From Caryophanales bacterium (GTDB lineage: Bacteria > Bacillota > Bacilli > Bacillales > Amphibacillaceae), in contig JARIBO010000005.1 in NCBI GenBank assembly GCA_029257405.1, positions 1-42,180 on the forward strand: a stretch of DNA of 42,180 bases. The letters are read 5' to 3'. The notes under the pieces were generated by a model. That model worked only from the letters and a program-made list of their open reading frames with translations. It was not told where the DNA came from and did not search any database. Shown here one piece after another: positions 17,325 to 26,788 of the stretch (its first letter is position 1; every line of letters begins with the position of its first letter). The translations under genes were made by a program, and so were the position numbers.

Positions 17325-18307
17325 TGCATAATTTACCCAAATTTGATCGCCACCGTCGCTTGCGTTCTTCAGCGGCGATGCGTTCACTTGTTAGAGAAAC
17401 AGAAGTTACAGTAAACGATTTATTATATCCAATGTTTATTATCGAAGGAGAAAATGTGAAAAATGAAGTAGTCTCCATGCCGGGGATTTTTCAAATATCT
17501 ATCGATTTATTAGCAGATGAGATGAAAGAAATTAAGAATTTAGGAATTAAAGCAGTCATGCTTTTCGGCGTAATTACAAATAAAGACGAGGCAGGTACAG
17601 GCGCTTACTCTGAATCAGGAATCATTCAAGAAGCGACTCGATTAATAAAAAAAGAAGTACCTGAAATGCTCGTGATTGCTGATACTTGTTTATGTGAGTA
17701 TACATCACATGGTCACTGTGGTGTAATAGAAAATGGGCAAGTAGCAAATGATGCTTCACTTAAATCACTTGCTAAAACAGCAGTATCACAAGCAAAAGCA
17801 GGTGCAGATATTATCGCGCCTTCAAATATGATGGATGGATTTGTGATTACAATTCGTGAAGCGTTAGATGAAGCAGGTTTTAGTGAAATACCAATTATGT
17901 CTTACGCAATCAAATATTCATCAGCATTTTATGGACCGTTTAGAGATGCTGCTGATAGCACACCGCAATTTGGTGATCGAAAGCAATATCAAATGGATCC
18001 AGCAAATCGAATTGAAGCACTAAGAGAAGCTGAATCTGACGTGCAAGAAGGTGCTGACTTTTTAATTGTTAAACCAGCACTTTCATATTTAGATATTATT
18101 CGTGATGTTAAAAACAACTTTAATTTACCTGTTGTTGCTTATAACGTAAGTGGTGAATATTCAATGGTAAAAGCAGCGGCAATGAATGGTTGGATTGATG
18201 AAGAAGCAATTGTCATGGAAAAAATGTTAAGTATCAAGCGGGCAGGAGCTAATTTGATTTTAACGTATCATGCTAAAGATATTGCTAAATGGTTAAAAAA
18301 TGAATAA
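17324..18307 (+). CDS. hemB: Delta-aminolevulinic acid dehydratase (porphobilinogen synthase)
   Basis: 327 residues. It condenses two 5-aminolevulinate molecules to porphobilinogen. Zinc ligands C122, C124 and C132 ([13 protein letters not shown]) mark the zinc-dependent type. Schiff-base lysines are K197 ([14 protein letters not shown]) and K250 ([11 protein letters not shown]). Start and hemD stop overlap as TAATG. The conserved active site contrasts with the altered hemC two genes upstream, so porphobilinogen should be made. Confidence 0.97.
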   Translation: MHNLPKFDRHRRLRSSAAMRSLVRETEVTVNDLLYPMFIIEGENVKNEVVSMPGIFQISIDLLADEMKEIKNLGIKAVMLFGVITNKDEAGTGAYSESGIIQEATRLIKKEVPEMLVIADTCLCEYTSHGHCGVIENGQVANDASLKSLAKTAVSQAKAGADIIAPSNMMDGFVITIREALDEAGFSEIPIMSYAIKYSSAFYGPFRDAADSTPQFGDRKQYQMDPANRIEALREAESDVQEGADFLIVKPALSYLDIIRDVKNNFNLPVVAYNVSGEYSMVKAAAMNGWIDEEAIVMEKMLSIKRAGANLILTYHAKDIAKWLKNE

Positions 18308-18320
18308 AGGTGGATATAAA

Positions 18321-19604
18321 ATGAAGAAATTTAATCAATCAATTGATGCATATAAAGAAGCGGTAGATTTAATGCCAGGGGGAGTTAACTCGCCAGTTCG
18401 AGCATTTAAATCGGTAGGCATGTCGCCAATATTTATGGAATCAGGAAAAGGATCTAAAATAACTGATGTCGATGGTAATGAGTATATTGACTATGTTTTA
18501 AGTTGGGGTCCGTTAATTTTAGGTCACGCAGAAGATAATGTTGTAAAAAAACTTCAAGATGCAGCAGTAAAAGGGACAAGCTTTGGAGCACCAACAACAC
18601 TTGAAAATGATTTAGCTCAGATGGTAATTGATCGCGTTCCATCAGTTGAAATGATTCGAATGGTTAATTCAGGTACAGAAGCAACGATGAGTGCGCTTCG
18701 TTTAGCGCGTGGTTACACTGGTCGTAGTAAAATATTAAAATTTGAAGGTAATTATCATGGACATGGTGATTCATTATTAATTAAAGCAGGCTCAGGCGTT
18801 GCAACATTAGGACTTCCAGATAGTCCCGGTGTTCCTGAATCTATCGCAAAACAAACGATTACTGTACCATATAACGATGCTGAAAGTGTAAAATTAGCAT
18901 TTGAAAACTTTGGTGATGATATTGCTGCAGTGATTGTAGAACCTGTATCAGGGAATATGGGGGTTGTTCCGCCAGTTGATAACTTCTTACAAAAGCTAAG
19001 AGATATTACAACTGAGTATGGTTCACTCTTAATTTTAGATGAAGTCATGACGGGATTCCGTGTGGGTTACAATTGTGCACAAGGTCACTTTGATGTAGAT
19101 GCGGATATAACGTGTTTAGGTAAAGTAATCGGTGGAGGGTTGCCAGTAGGTGCTTACGGTGGTAAACGTAAAATAATGGAACAAATCGCACCAGCAGGAA
19201 ATATTTATCAAGCAGGAACGCTTTCAGGAAATCCACTTGCAATGACAGCGGGCCTTGCAACATTAGGTGCTTTAACTAAAGATGATTATGTAAAAATGAA
19301 CAAAAAAGTAGACCGTTTAGTTGAAGGATATCGTGAAGCTGCTGATAAAAATAATATACCATTACAAATTAATCGTGCCGGTTCAATGGTCGGTGTCTTT
19401 TTCACAGATATTCCTGTGACAAATTTTGAGGATGCACAAACATCTGATTTAGATTTATTCAAGAAATATTATCAAGGAATGATTGAAGCAGGTGTATTTT
19501 TACCGCCATCACAATTTGAAGGGCTATTTATGTCAACAGCTCATTCAGATGATGATATTGAACAAACTATTCAGGCAGTAGAAAAAGTATTTGCTACACT
19601 TTAA
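18321..19604 (+). CDS. hemL: Glutamate-1-semialdehyde 2,1-aminomutase
   Basis: 427 residues, class-III aminotransferase fold. It converts glutamate-1-semialdehyde to 5-aminolevulinate with pyridoxal phosphate. PLP lysine K268 lies in [25 protein letters not shown] near the N-terminus, [15 protein letters not shown] and NYHGHGD are the family blocks. AAAGGTGG at 18306-18313 places the start at 18321 rather than the upstream ATG at 18300, which overlaps hemB. It is last in the hem operon and followed by a strong terminator. Confidence 0.97.
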   Translation: MKKFNQSIDAYKEAVDLMPGGVNSPVRAFKSVGMSPIFMESGKGSKITDVDGNEYIDYVLSWGPLILGHAEDNVVKKLQDAAVKGTSFGAPTTLENDLAQMVIDRVPSVEMIRMVNSGTEATMSALRLARGYTGRSKILKFEGNYHGHGDSLLIKAGSGVATLGLPDSPGVPESIAKQTITVPYNDAESVKLAFENFGDDIAAVIVEPVSGNMGVVPPVDNFLQKLRDITTEYGSLLILDEVMTGFRVGYNCAQGHFDVDADITCLGKVIGGGLPVGAYGGKRKIMEQIAPAGNIYQAGTLSGNPLAMTAGLATLGALTKDDYVKMNKKVDRLVEGYREAADKNNIPLQINRAGSMVGVFFTDIPVTNFEDAQTSDLDLFKKYYQGMIEAGVFLPPSQFEGLFMSTAHSDDDIEQTIQAVEKVFATL

Positions 19605-19610
19605 ATGATA

Positions 19611-19637
19611 AGGCCCGTCTGTTGGGCCTTTTTTTCT
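19611..19637 (+). terminator. hem operon terminator
   Basis: AAGGCCC (19611-19617) pairs with GGGCCTT (19625-19631) and a T run follows. Confidence 0.92.
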
Positions 19638-19666
19638 TGCATTTAGTGAGAAATACTTGTATATTA
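19638..19666 (+). promoter_or_regulatory. valS promoter
   Basis: TTGCAT (19638-19643) and TATATT (19661-19666) with an ideal 17-bp spacer, directly after the hem terminator and before the T-box leader. Confidence 0.7.
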
Positions 19667-19674
19667 TAAAGGTA

Positions 19675-19932
19675 ATTACATATGAACATACGTTGCAAGG
19701 GAATAGTAAATAATAAGCATTTTAGAGAGAGAATCAAAGGTGCGAGATTCTTATGTTTATCTTTACGGGTCACCCTGAAGTAACTTTACTGAAATAAAAG
19801 TAGGTAAAGTCGGTGTCAAACATCGTTAAAAAATATTGAGTGTATAATTATTTAAAATGATTATAAATCAAGGTGGTAACACGGAATATATCTTTTCGTC
19901 CTTATATTAAGGTCGGGAAGTTTTTTTATTTT
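19675..19932 (+). promoter_or_regulatory. T-box riboswitch leader of valS, GUC specifier
   Basis: The conserved antiterminator box AGGTGGTAACACGG is at 19871-19884. Stem I can be drawn: GTTGCAAGGG pairs imperfectly with CCCTGAAGTAAC, the specifier loop carries AGTA on the 5' side and GTC (19769-19771, a valine codon) on the 3' side, and above it AAGCAT pairs with ATGTTT and AGAATC with GATTCT around GGTGCGA. The terminator (about 19891-19925) pairs CTTTTCGTCCTT with AAGGTCGGGAAG and is followed by seven T. Uncharged tRNA-Val should favour the antiterminator and switch valS on. Confidence 0.9.
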
Positions 19933-19946
19933 AAGGAGGCTAATTA

Positions 19947-22589
19947 ATGACTAATAAAAAACGAGAACTTGCACCAAAGTACAATCCAAGCGAAGTTGAA
20001 GCAGGTAAGTATGATTTTTGGGTTGATGGAAAATACTTTGAAGCAACAGGTGATAAAAATAAAGAACCATTTTCAATCGTAATCCCACCGCCAAATGTAA
20101 CAGGAAGACTGCATTTAGGACACGCATGGGATACAACGATGCAAGATACAATTTCACGTATGAAAAGGATGCAAGGGTATGATGTACTCTGGTTACCTGG
20201 GATGGATCATGCTGGAATTGCAACTCAGGCCGTTGTTGAAGCAAAATTACGTGAACAAGGAAAGACGCGTCATGATTTAGGCAGAGAGAAGTTTATCGAT
20301 ACAGTTTGGGAATGGAAAGATGAATACGCAAACCAAATAAGAGAGCAATGGGGTAAATTAGGTTTAGGACTTGATTACTCTAAAGAACGCTTTACAATGG
20401 ATGAAACTTTGTCTGAAGCGGTTCAAGAAGTATTTATTAAATTATATGAGAAAAAGCTGATTTATCGTGGTGAATATATCATTAACTGGGATCCAGTTAC
20501 TAAAACTGCTTTATCAGATATTGAAGTTATTCACGAAGAAATTAATGGGCATTTTTATCATTTGCGTTATCCAATTAAAGATTCTGAAGAATCAATTGAA
20601 ATTGCGACAACGCGTCCAGAAACGATGCTTGGCGATACAGCTGTTGCTGTCCATCCGGAAGACACGCGCTATACACATTTAATTGGGAAAAAAGTAATTT
20701 TACCGATTGTTGGAAGAGAAATTGAAATTATTGCTGATGATTATGTGGATATGGAATTTGGTTCTGGAGCTGTTAAAATAACACCAGCACATGATCCAAA
20801 TGACTTTGACATTGGTAATCGTCATAATTTAGAACGCGTACTTATTATGCATGAAGACGGCACAATGAATGAAAATGCTGATAAGTATGAAGGTATGGAT
20901 CGTTTCGCATGTCGTAAAGCAATTGTAAAGGATCTTCAAGCTGAAGGTGTATTATTTGAAATTGAAGACCACGTGCATCAAGTAGGACACTCAGAGCGTA
21001 GTGGAGCAGTCGTTGAACCTTATTTATCAACACAATGGTTTGTTAATATGCAACCACTTGCTGATCGTGCAATTGACTTACAAAAAAGTGATGATAAAGT
21101 TAATTTTATTCCAGAACGTTTTGAACATACGTATTTAAACTGGATGGAAAATATTCATGATTGGGTTATTTCGCGTCAACTATGGTGGGGACACCGTATT
21201 CCTGCTTGGTATCATAAAGAAACAAATGAAGTATATGTTGGAAAAGAAGCACCTCAAGATATTGAAAACTGGCGTCAAGATGAGGACGTCTTAGATACGT
21301 GGTTTTCAAGTGCATTATGGCCATTTTCTACAATGGGTTGGCCAAATGAGGACGCAGAAGACTACAAACGTTATTTCCCAACAGATGTACTAGTAACAGG
21401 TTATGATATTATTTTCTTCTGGGTTGCACGAATGATTTTTCAATCACTCGAGTTTACCGAAGAAAAACCATTTGAAGATGTATTAATTCATGGATTAATT
21501 AGAGCGTCTGATGGACAGAAAATGAGTAAATCTTTAGATAATGGTGTCGATCCAATGGATGTTATTGAAAAGTACGGGGCAGATGCACTCCGTTACTTCT
21601 TACTAACAGGTTCAACTCCAGGACAAGATTTACGTTTCTACTGGGAACGTGTTGAATCAATTTGGAACTTTGCAAATAAAATTTGGAACGCATCACGGTT
21701 TGTCTTAATGAATATGGAAGACTTTAAATATGAAGATATTGATTTAACAGGGGAGTTAACGTTACCCGATAAATGGATTTTAACACGTCTTAATGAAACA
21801 ATTGAAAGTGTTACATCGAATACAGACAAATATGAATTTGGTGAAGCAGGACGTGCGCTTTATAACTTTATTTGGGATGATTACTGTGATTGGTATATTG
21901 AAATGGCAAAAATTCCATTAAACGGTGAAGATGAGTTAGCTAAACAATCAACACGTTCAGTCCTTGCACATGTATTAGATCAAATAATGCGTATGTTACA
22001 TCCGTATATGCCGTTTATTACAGAAGAAATTTGGCAACAGTTACCACACGAAGGTGAATCAATTACTGTCGCAGCTTGGCCGACTTATAATGCTAAATAT
22101 CACGATGAAATTTCGTCTAAAGAAATGAAACAACTTGTCGATATTATTAAAGCAATTCGTAATATTCGCGCAGAGGTTGATACACCAATGTCACGTGAAA
22201 TACCTATTTTAATTAAAGCAAAAAATGAATCAATTCAAAATTCATTAGATAAAAACAGAAGTTATTTAGAACGTTTTTGTAATCCAAGTGAGTTAACAAT
22301 AGCTACAGAAATAACTGCTCCAGAGGATGCAATGACTGCAATTGTTACAGGTGCAGAAATATTCTTACCATTAGAAGGGTTAATCGATTTTGAAAAAGAA
22401 ATTGCTCGTTTAGAAAAAGAACTCAAAAAATGGGAAAGTGAAGTAGAACTAGTAGAGAAGAAGCTTGCTAATGAGGGATTTGTAAGTAAAGCACCTGAAA
22501 AAGTAGTTCAAGCAGAAAAACAAAAACAAGTTGAATATATTGATAAACGTGAAAAAGTAAAACAACGCTTAGAAGAACTGAAAAAATAG
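19947..22589 (+). CDS. valS: Valyl-tRNA synthetase
   Basis: 880 residues, class-I synthetase. The HIGH motif is HLGH (56-59) after PPPNVTGRL, and KMSKS is at 525-529. The editing CP1 domain includes [14 protein letters not shown]. The C-terminal 60 residues form the tRNA-binding coiled coil ([16 protein letters not shown] onward) typical of ValRS. AAGGAGG lies 7 nt before the ATG. Expression is governed by the T-box leader. folC, usually the next gene in staphylococci, is separated here by two ATP-grasp genes on the other strand. Confidence 0.98.
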   Translation: MTNKKRELAPKYNPSEVEAGKYDFWVDGKYFEATGDKNKEPFSIVIPPPNVTGRLHLGHAWDTTMQDTISRMKRMQGYDVLWLPGMDHAGIATQAVVEAKLREQGKTRHDLGREKFIDTVWEWKDEYANQIREQWGKLGLGLDYSKERFTMDETLSEAVQEVFIKLYEKKLIYRGEYIINWDPVTKTALSDIEVIHEEINGHFYHLRYPIKDSEESIEIATTRPETMLGDTAVAVHPEDTRYTHLIGKKVILPIVGREIEIIADDYVDMEFGSGAVKITPAHDPNDFDIGNRHNLERVLIMHEDGTMNENADKYEGMDRFACRKAIVKDLQAEGVLFEIEDHVHQVGHSERSGAVVEPYLSTQWFVNMQPLADRAIDLQKSDDKVNFIPERFEHTYLNWMENIHDWVISRQLWWGHRIPAWYHKETNEVYVGKEAPQDIENWRQDEDVLDTWFSSALWPFSTMGWPNEDAEDYKRYFPTDVLVTGYDIIFFWVARMIFQSLEFTEEKPFEDVLIHGLIRASDGQKMSKSLDNGVDPMDVIEKYGADALRYFLLTGSTPGQDLRFYWERVESIWNFANKIWNASRFVLMNMEDFKYEDIDLTGELTLPDKWILTRLNETIESVTSNTDKYEFGEAGRALYNFIWDDYCDWYIEMAKIPLNGEDELAKQSTRSVLAHVLDQIMRMLHPYMPFITEEIWQQLPHEGESITVAAWPTYNAKYHDEISSKEMKQLVDIIKAIRNIRAEVDTPMSREIPILIKAKNESIQNSLDKNRSYLERFCNPSELTIATEITAPEDAMTAIVTGAEIFLPLEGLIDFEKEIARLEKELKKWESEVELVEKKLANEGFVSKAPEKVVQAEKQKQVEYIDKREKVKQRLEELKK

Positions 22590-22594
22590 AAAGT

Positions 22595-22632
22595 AAAAGC
22601 ACAGAATATTATTATATTCTGTGCTTTTCTTT
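22595..22632. terminator. Bidirectional terminator between valS and the ATP-grasp pair
   Basis: A perfect 14-bp stem (22595-22608 with 22615-22628) carries A residues on the left and T residues on the right, so it can serve both converging transcripts. Confidence 0.85.
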
Positions 22633-22655
22633 TATAAACTAAAGGTATATTTTAA

Positions 22656-23504
22656 TTAAAGATAGGATTTAATATAAGTGAGGTATTCGCTTAATATATT
22701 AATATCAGTTGTTTCGCTGAGTATTCTTGAACCAACAACATCCTCAATCTCATTGAACAATAACTTTCCATCATGTCCAATTAAAAAATCAATGCCAACA
22801 AGGCCAAAATCAAAATGATTTATTATTTTTTTTATGAGGGTAATTTCATCCTCATTTAAATCGTAGAGTGTCGCAGATCCACCTAGTTTATAATTAGCTC
22901 TGAAATCATCTTTACTTTCTCTTAAGACAGCAGCAATAATTTTCTTTCCAATAACAAAAACGCGTAAATCTTTTCCCATTTCAACGTTAGCAGATTGAAT
23001 AATAAAACGACTTGTTATTTTATTATTTAACACATAAGAAAGTTTGTCGTTGTTTTTTATTAAAAAAACTTCGCTACCACTTCGCCCGTTAACAGATTTT
23101 AAGATAAAAGGAAAGGGAATTGGTGGTTCGTGTAAGTCTTTTGTATCAAAATGAAGTGTTTGTACAGCAGGTACTCCAATTTTAGCAATTTCGATATGTG
23201 TAGCAGATTTATCATTACAAATTAGTGATGTATTGTAATTATTAAAACAAAGAATGTTTTGTGCTGAAAAATGAGCTTGTAATGTAGCGTCAAGTGTTCT
23301 AATAATACAAAAATCAGGTAATTTTATTGTATTATTTTTATAAGAAGTTACAAAATTAATACCATGAATTCCAATTAGTAAATCATCTCTTAAAATGAGG
23401 AGAAGCTTAATATCTAGTTTATCTGCTTCTTTAATAAACCAATTAATATATGATTCATTCCTAGAAGCATCTTCTTTTTTATAAATTAGCCAACCTGTTT
23501 TCAT
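22656..23504 (-). CDS. RimK-like ATP-grasp ligase (second of a pair)
   Basis: 282 residues. The C-terminal two thirds form an ATP-grasp domain: FPFILKSVNGRSGSEVFLI is the nucleotide-binding glycine-rich loop, DLRVFVIGKKIIAAVLRES and DFRANYKLGG are typical of the RimK branch, and VGIDFLIGHDGKLLFNEIEDVVGSRIL carries the metal-binding acid and asparagine. RimK-type enzymes join amino acids to a carboxylate through an acyl phosphate. The substrate is unknown. Its start overlaps the stop of the upstream paralogue by 4 nt (ATGA), so the two proteins are likely made in equal amounts and may act together. The NEIEDVVGSR ending differs from its partner's CEVNSNAH. Confidence 0.82.
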   Translation of the reverse strand: MKTGWLIYKKEDASRNESYINWFIKEADKLDIKLLLILRDDLLIGIHGINFVTSYKNNTIKLPDFCIIRTLDATLQAHFSAQNILCFNNYNTSLICNDKSATHIEIAKIGVPAVQTLHFDTKDLHEPPIPFPFILKSVNGRSGSEVFLIKNNDKLSYVLNNKITSRFIIQSANVEMGKDLRVFVIGKKIIAAVLRESKDDFRANYKLGGSATLYDLNEDEITLIKKIINHFDFGLVGIDFLIGHDGKLLFNEIEDVVGSRILSETTDINILSEYLTYIKSYL

Positions 23505-24397
23505 TTACGAACCTCACGATCAATATAGTTAATAATAGAGTCTGCAACATTAACTCCCGTGCAATTTAATAAATTTCTAATATGTGCATTTGAATTAACT
23601 TCACAAATAAATCTTTCATCATTTTCACCAAAAAGTAAATCAACACCAGCAAAATCTAAGCCTAAGGCCTGAGTAGATTTAATGGCCAGCTCTATTTCAT
23701 ACGCATTAGGTGTATAAGTATTCATTTTACCACCTGATGTAACATTTGCTCTAAAATCAACTTTTGAAGTGCGTTTCATTGCAGTAACCACTTCGTTTCC
23801 AACAACTTGAAGTCTAATATCAATACCAAAGCTCGACTTTATAAATTCCTGACACATAAATGGTCGGTTATTTATTTTTACTAAAGCATTATTTATTTCT
23901 TGTTCATTATGTACGAGATAAACTTGTTCACCAAAAGAACCGAAAGCCTCTTTAATAACAAAAGGAAAACCTAATTGCCTAATCGCATGCTTAATAAAAG
24001 CTTGGCTGTTTTCTAAAGGTTTAATAAAATTTTTAGGTGCAATGAGTGTCTCGGGAATTGGAAGCTTTGAACTGGTTAATTTTTGATAAGATTTAATTTT
24101 GTCATCACTTATTTCTGTTGCAAAAGCTCCATTAAATAAACGGTAACCCAAAGTTTCTAGGTGATGTGCTAAATAAATATCTTTATCTGTGAAAATAATA
24201 TAATCCAGATTATTTAAATTAATATCCGTATAAAGTTCAGGTTTAGTTGAATTAAGTAAGCTAAACATATCATTATTTTTAATTAAACTTATGTGATGTC
24301 CTTGGTTGATTGCTGATGCTTCAAGCATCTTAGCGTAATCAATAAATTTATCACTATATAAACTTCCATTGTAAATTATTAAACCATTTAAACTCAT
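23501..24397 (-). CDS. RimK-like ATP-grasp ligase (first of a pair)
   Basis: 298 residues. The N-terminal pre-ATP-grasp domain (about 1-100) is followed by the ATP-grasp fold: GFPFVIKEAFGSFGEQVYLV (glycine-rich loop), MCQEFIKSSFGIDIRLQVVG, DFRANVTSGG and the metal-binding CEVNSNAHIRNLLNCTGV. This resembles RimK/LysX-type carboxylate-amine ligases. GAAGGAG 8 nt upstream supports the start. It is divergent from folC with 89 bp between. Two adjacent paralogues suggest either successive additions to one acceptor or a heteromeric enzyme. No short precursor peptide gene is visible next to them. Confidence 0.85.
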   Translation of the reverse strand: MSLNGLIIYNGSLYSDKFIDYAKMLEASAINQGHHISLIKNNDMFSLLNSTKPELYTDINLNNLDYIIFTDKDIYLAHHLETLGYRLFNGAFATEISDDKIKSYQKLTSSKLPIPETLIAPKNFIKPLENSQAFIKHAIRQLGFPFVIKEAFGSFGEQVYLVHNEQEINNALVKINNRPFMCQEFIKSSFGIDIRLQVVGNEVVTAMKRTSKVDFRANVTSGGKMNTYTPNAYEIELAIKSTQALGLDFAGVDLLFGENDERFICEVNSNAHIRNLLNCTGVNVADSIINYIDREVRK

Positions 24398-24430
24398 TTA
24401 GCTACTCCTTCGTGTAAATTCATTTAACTC

Positions 24431-24458
24431 TTGTTATACTAATTTTAATTGATATAAA
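24431..24458 (+). promoter_or_regulatory. folC promoter
   Basis: TTGTTA (24431-24436) and TATAAA (24453-24458) with a 16-bp spacer in the divergent region before folC. Confidence 0.55.
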
Positions 24459-24486
24459 TAATTATACAAGAAATTAAGGTGAGATC

Positions 24487-25755
24487 ATGAAAATAGATAA
24501 TTATAATGAAGCGAAAAACTTTTTAGAATCACGCAATCAATATGGTATAAAACCAGGTTTAGAGAGAATGGAGCAAATGATTTTAGCTAGTTCTTATGAT
24601 AGTAAATGTAAAATCATTCACGTTACTGGTACAAATGGAAAAGGTTCAACAACCGCGTATATAGAAGCGGGTTTATTAACGAGTAAAAATAATATAGGTA
24701 CATTCACATCACCAAGTTTAACTGGATTAACAGGACATTTTAAACTGAACAATCAAGAAATGTTAGAAGAAGAATTTGTGTTTTATTTAAATAAATTATT
24801 ACCTATCATAAAAAAAATAGATAGCGTCAATAATCATCCATCTGAATTTGAAATTATAACCATGATTGCTATCCTTTATTTCGAAGAGAGGGCAGATATT
24901 GCTATTATTGAAACAGGTATGGGAGGATTATTAGATACGACAAATGTAATTAAACCAATAATATCAGTAATCACATCAATTTCAATTGATCACGAAGCTT
25001 TTTTAGGTAAAACGCTTCGCGAGATAACTAAGCATAAAGCAGGCATTATAAAAGAAGGAATTCCTGTGGTATTAGGAAAAGTAGAAGACGAAAGTTTGCA
25101 AATTGTTAGGCAAACAGCAAAAAATTGCCATTCTGAGTTATTCCAATTTGGAAAAGAATTTATACTTAAAAAGTTAAATGATACATATCAATTCATTCAA
25201 ATAAAAGAAGCTATCACACAATCATTCAAGCTTAAAAATAAAGGGGTTTACCAAAGTTTAAATGCAAGTCTTGCTTTACAAGTATTTTTATTTTTAAAAG
25301 ACTATGGTATTAGCCTTAAATTAGAAACATGTACACAGGCGATAGAAGATTTAATTATTTCAAACCGATTTGAAATAATTAATGAGTGTCCACGTGTGAT
25401 TATTGATGGAGCACATAATTTAGCAAGTATGCACGCATTTTTAGAAACAGTTAAACTAGATAAAAGATTAGAAAAACAGTTAATTATAAGTGCATTTAAA
25501 GATAAACCGTTAAAAGAAATGATAGAATTAGCGAAAAATGAATTTGAAAATATAACTGTTACGACGTTTAATCACAAGCGAGCATATTCAGTGAAAGAAT
25601 TAAATGCGCTAGATATATCTCATGAATTAGAACCAAATTGGTTTAAATTAATCGATCAAATAAAAGAAGAAGCAAATAATAAACTAACTTATTACGTTGT
25701 TGGTTCAGTATATTTTACAAGCATATTTAAACAAGCAATAATTGATAAGCAGTAA
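24487..25755 (+). CDS. folC: Bifunctional folylpolyglutamate synthase/dihydrofolate synthase
   Basis: 422 residues, Mur-ligase-like fold. P-loop TGTNGKGST at 47-55; FTSPSLTGLTGHF is the omega-loop region; ETGMGGLLDTTN and SISIDHEAFLGKTL follow; IIDGAHNLASM is the C-domain signature. It adds glutamate to folates (and to dihydropteroate). AAGGTGAG lies just before the ATG. It normally follows valS in staphylococci; here it has its own promoter. Confidence 0.95.
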   Translation: MKIDNYNEAKNFLESRNQYGIKPGLERMEQMILASSYDSKCKIIHVTGTNGKGSTTAYIEAGLLTSKNNIGTFTSPSLTGLTGHFKLNNQEMLEEEFVFYLNKLLPIIKKIDSVNNHPSEFEIITMIAILYFEERADIAIIETGMGGLLDTTNVIKPIISVITSISIDHEAFLGKTLREITKHKAGIIKEGIPVVLGKVEDESLQIVRQTAKNCHSELFQFGKEFILKKLNDTYQFIQIKEAITQSFKLKNKGVYQSLNASLALQVFLFLKDYGISLKLETCTQAIEDLIISNRFEIINECPRVIIDGAHNLASMHAFLETVKLDKRLEKQLIISAFKDKPLKEMIELAKNEFENITVTTFNHKRAYSVKELNALDISHELEPNWFKLIDQIKEEANNKLTYYVVGSVYFTSIFKQAIIDKQ

Positions 25756-25896
25756 AGAAATACAATCAAAATTAATTATTTATTTAAAAGGAATTCTATT
25801 TTTAGCTCTATAAGATTAATAACTAATGCATATCCTTCATTCGTATATTAAAAAAATATCTGTAAACTAAACAAATATATGAGGAGGAATATTTAT

Positions 25897-26583
25897 ATGA
25901 AGTTACACGTTAAAATTCAAGACGTACCAAAGTCAGAACGGCCCCGGGAACGGTTATTGCAATATGGGGCAACTCATTTATCAAATAAAGAACTTATCGC
26001 ACTTTTATTAGGGAGCGGAACAAGAAATGAATCTGTATTAGATTTATCGAATCGTGTATTAATGCATTTCGAAGGAATTAAGTTACTGAGAAATGCGACA
26101 ATAGAAGAGTTAACGGCAATAAAAGGTATTGGTCCAGCAAAAGGTGTCATCATGCTCGCTGCATTAGAATTAGGTGATCGATTAAATAGATATAAACCTT
26201 CAGAAAGGTATGTAGTTCGTTCCCCAGAGGATGGTGCAGATTATGTGATGGAAGAAATGCGCTTACTTGATCAAGAACATTTTATTGCCTTATTTCTTAA
26301 TACAAAGAATCAAATTATTCACAGTCAAACCATTTTTATAGGAACCTTAAACTCATCTGTCGTTCATCCCCGTGAAATATTTAGAGAAGCTGTTAGACGT
26401 TCTTCTGCTTCAATTATTGTGGCTCACAATCATCCTTCAGGAGATCCAACACCTTCACCAGAAGACATCAACGTAACAAAGCGCTTAGTTAAAGCAGGAA
26501 GAATTATGGGTATTGAATTATTAGATCACCTAGTAATAGGAGATGGTAAATTTATCTCGTTAAAAGAAAAAGGACATTTGTAA
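25897..26583 (+). CDS. radC: RadC family JAB/MPN-domain protein
   Basis: 228 residues. The N-terminal part carries a helix-hairpin-helix (IKGIGPAKG around 75-83); the C-terminal JAB domain has the JAMM metal motif H177-N-H179 with D190 (AHNHPSGDPTPSPED). Despite the name, a DNA-repair role is not established and the biochemical function is unknown. GAGGAGG at 25880-25886 gives the start at 25897 instead of the ATG at 25879, which overlaps that sequence. The 120-bp gap upstream shows nothing clear. Confidence 0.93.
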   Translation: MKLHVKIQDVPKSERPRERLLQYGATHLSNKELIALLLGSGTRNESVLDLSNRVLMHFEGIKLLRNATIEELTAIKGIGPAKGVIMLAALELGDRLNRYKPSERYVVRSPEDGADYVMEEMRLLDQEHFIALFLNTKNQIIHSQTIFIGTLNSSVVHPREIFREAVRRSSASIIVAHNHPSGDPTPSPEDINVTKRLVKAGRIMGIELLDHLVIGDGKFISLKEKGHL

Positions 26584-26584
26584 T

Positions 26585-26618
26585 AAAGCACATAACTTTG
26601 ACTAGTTATGTGTTTTTT
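26585..26618 (+). terminator. radC terminator
   Basis: A 13-bp stem (26585-26597 with 26604-26616, one G-U) ends in a T run, right after the stop. Confidence 0.88.
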
Positions 26619-26788
26619 ACTTTGAAATAAAACATGTTTAGATTATTTTACATAGTACATAGTTAATTTTTCATAAAACATTAAAACATTTTATAAGGTT
26701 GTGGTTAAGAATTTTATATAAATATATGCTACTATTGTATTTCAGTATTATAAATAGTAATAATTTACAGAAAGAATAGGTGTTTATT

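Noticed and set aside
26780-26788. GTG start for the YhgE protein
   Set aside because: It overlaps the only Shine-Dalgarno-like sequence; the TTG at 26789 has proper spacing and matches the family N-terminus.
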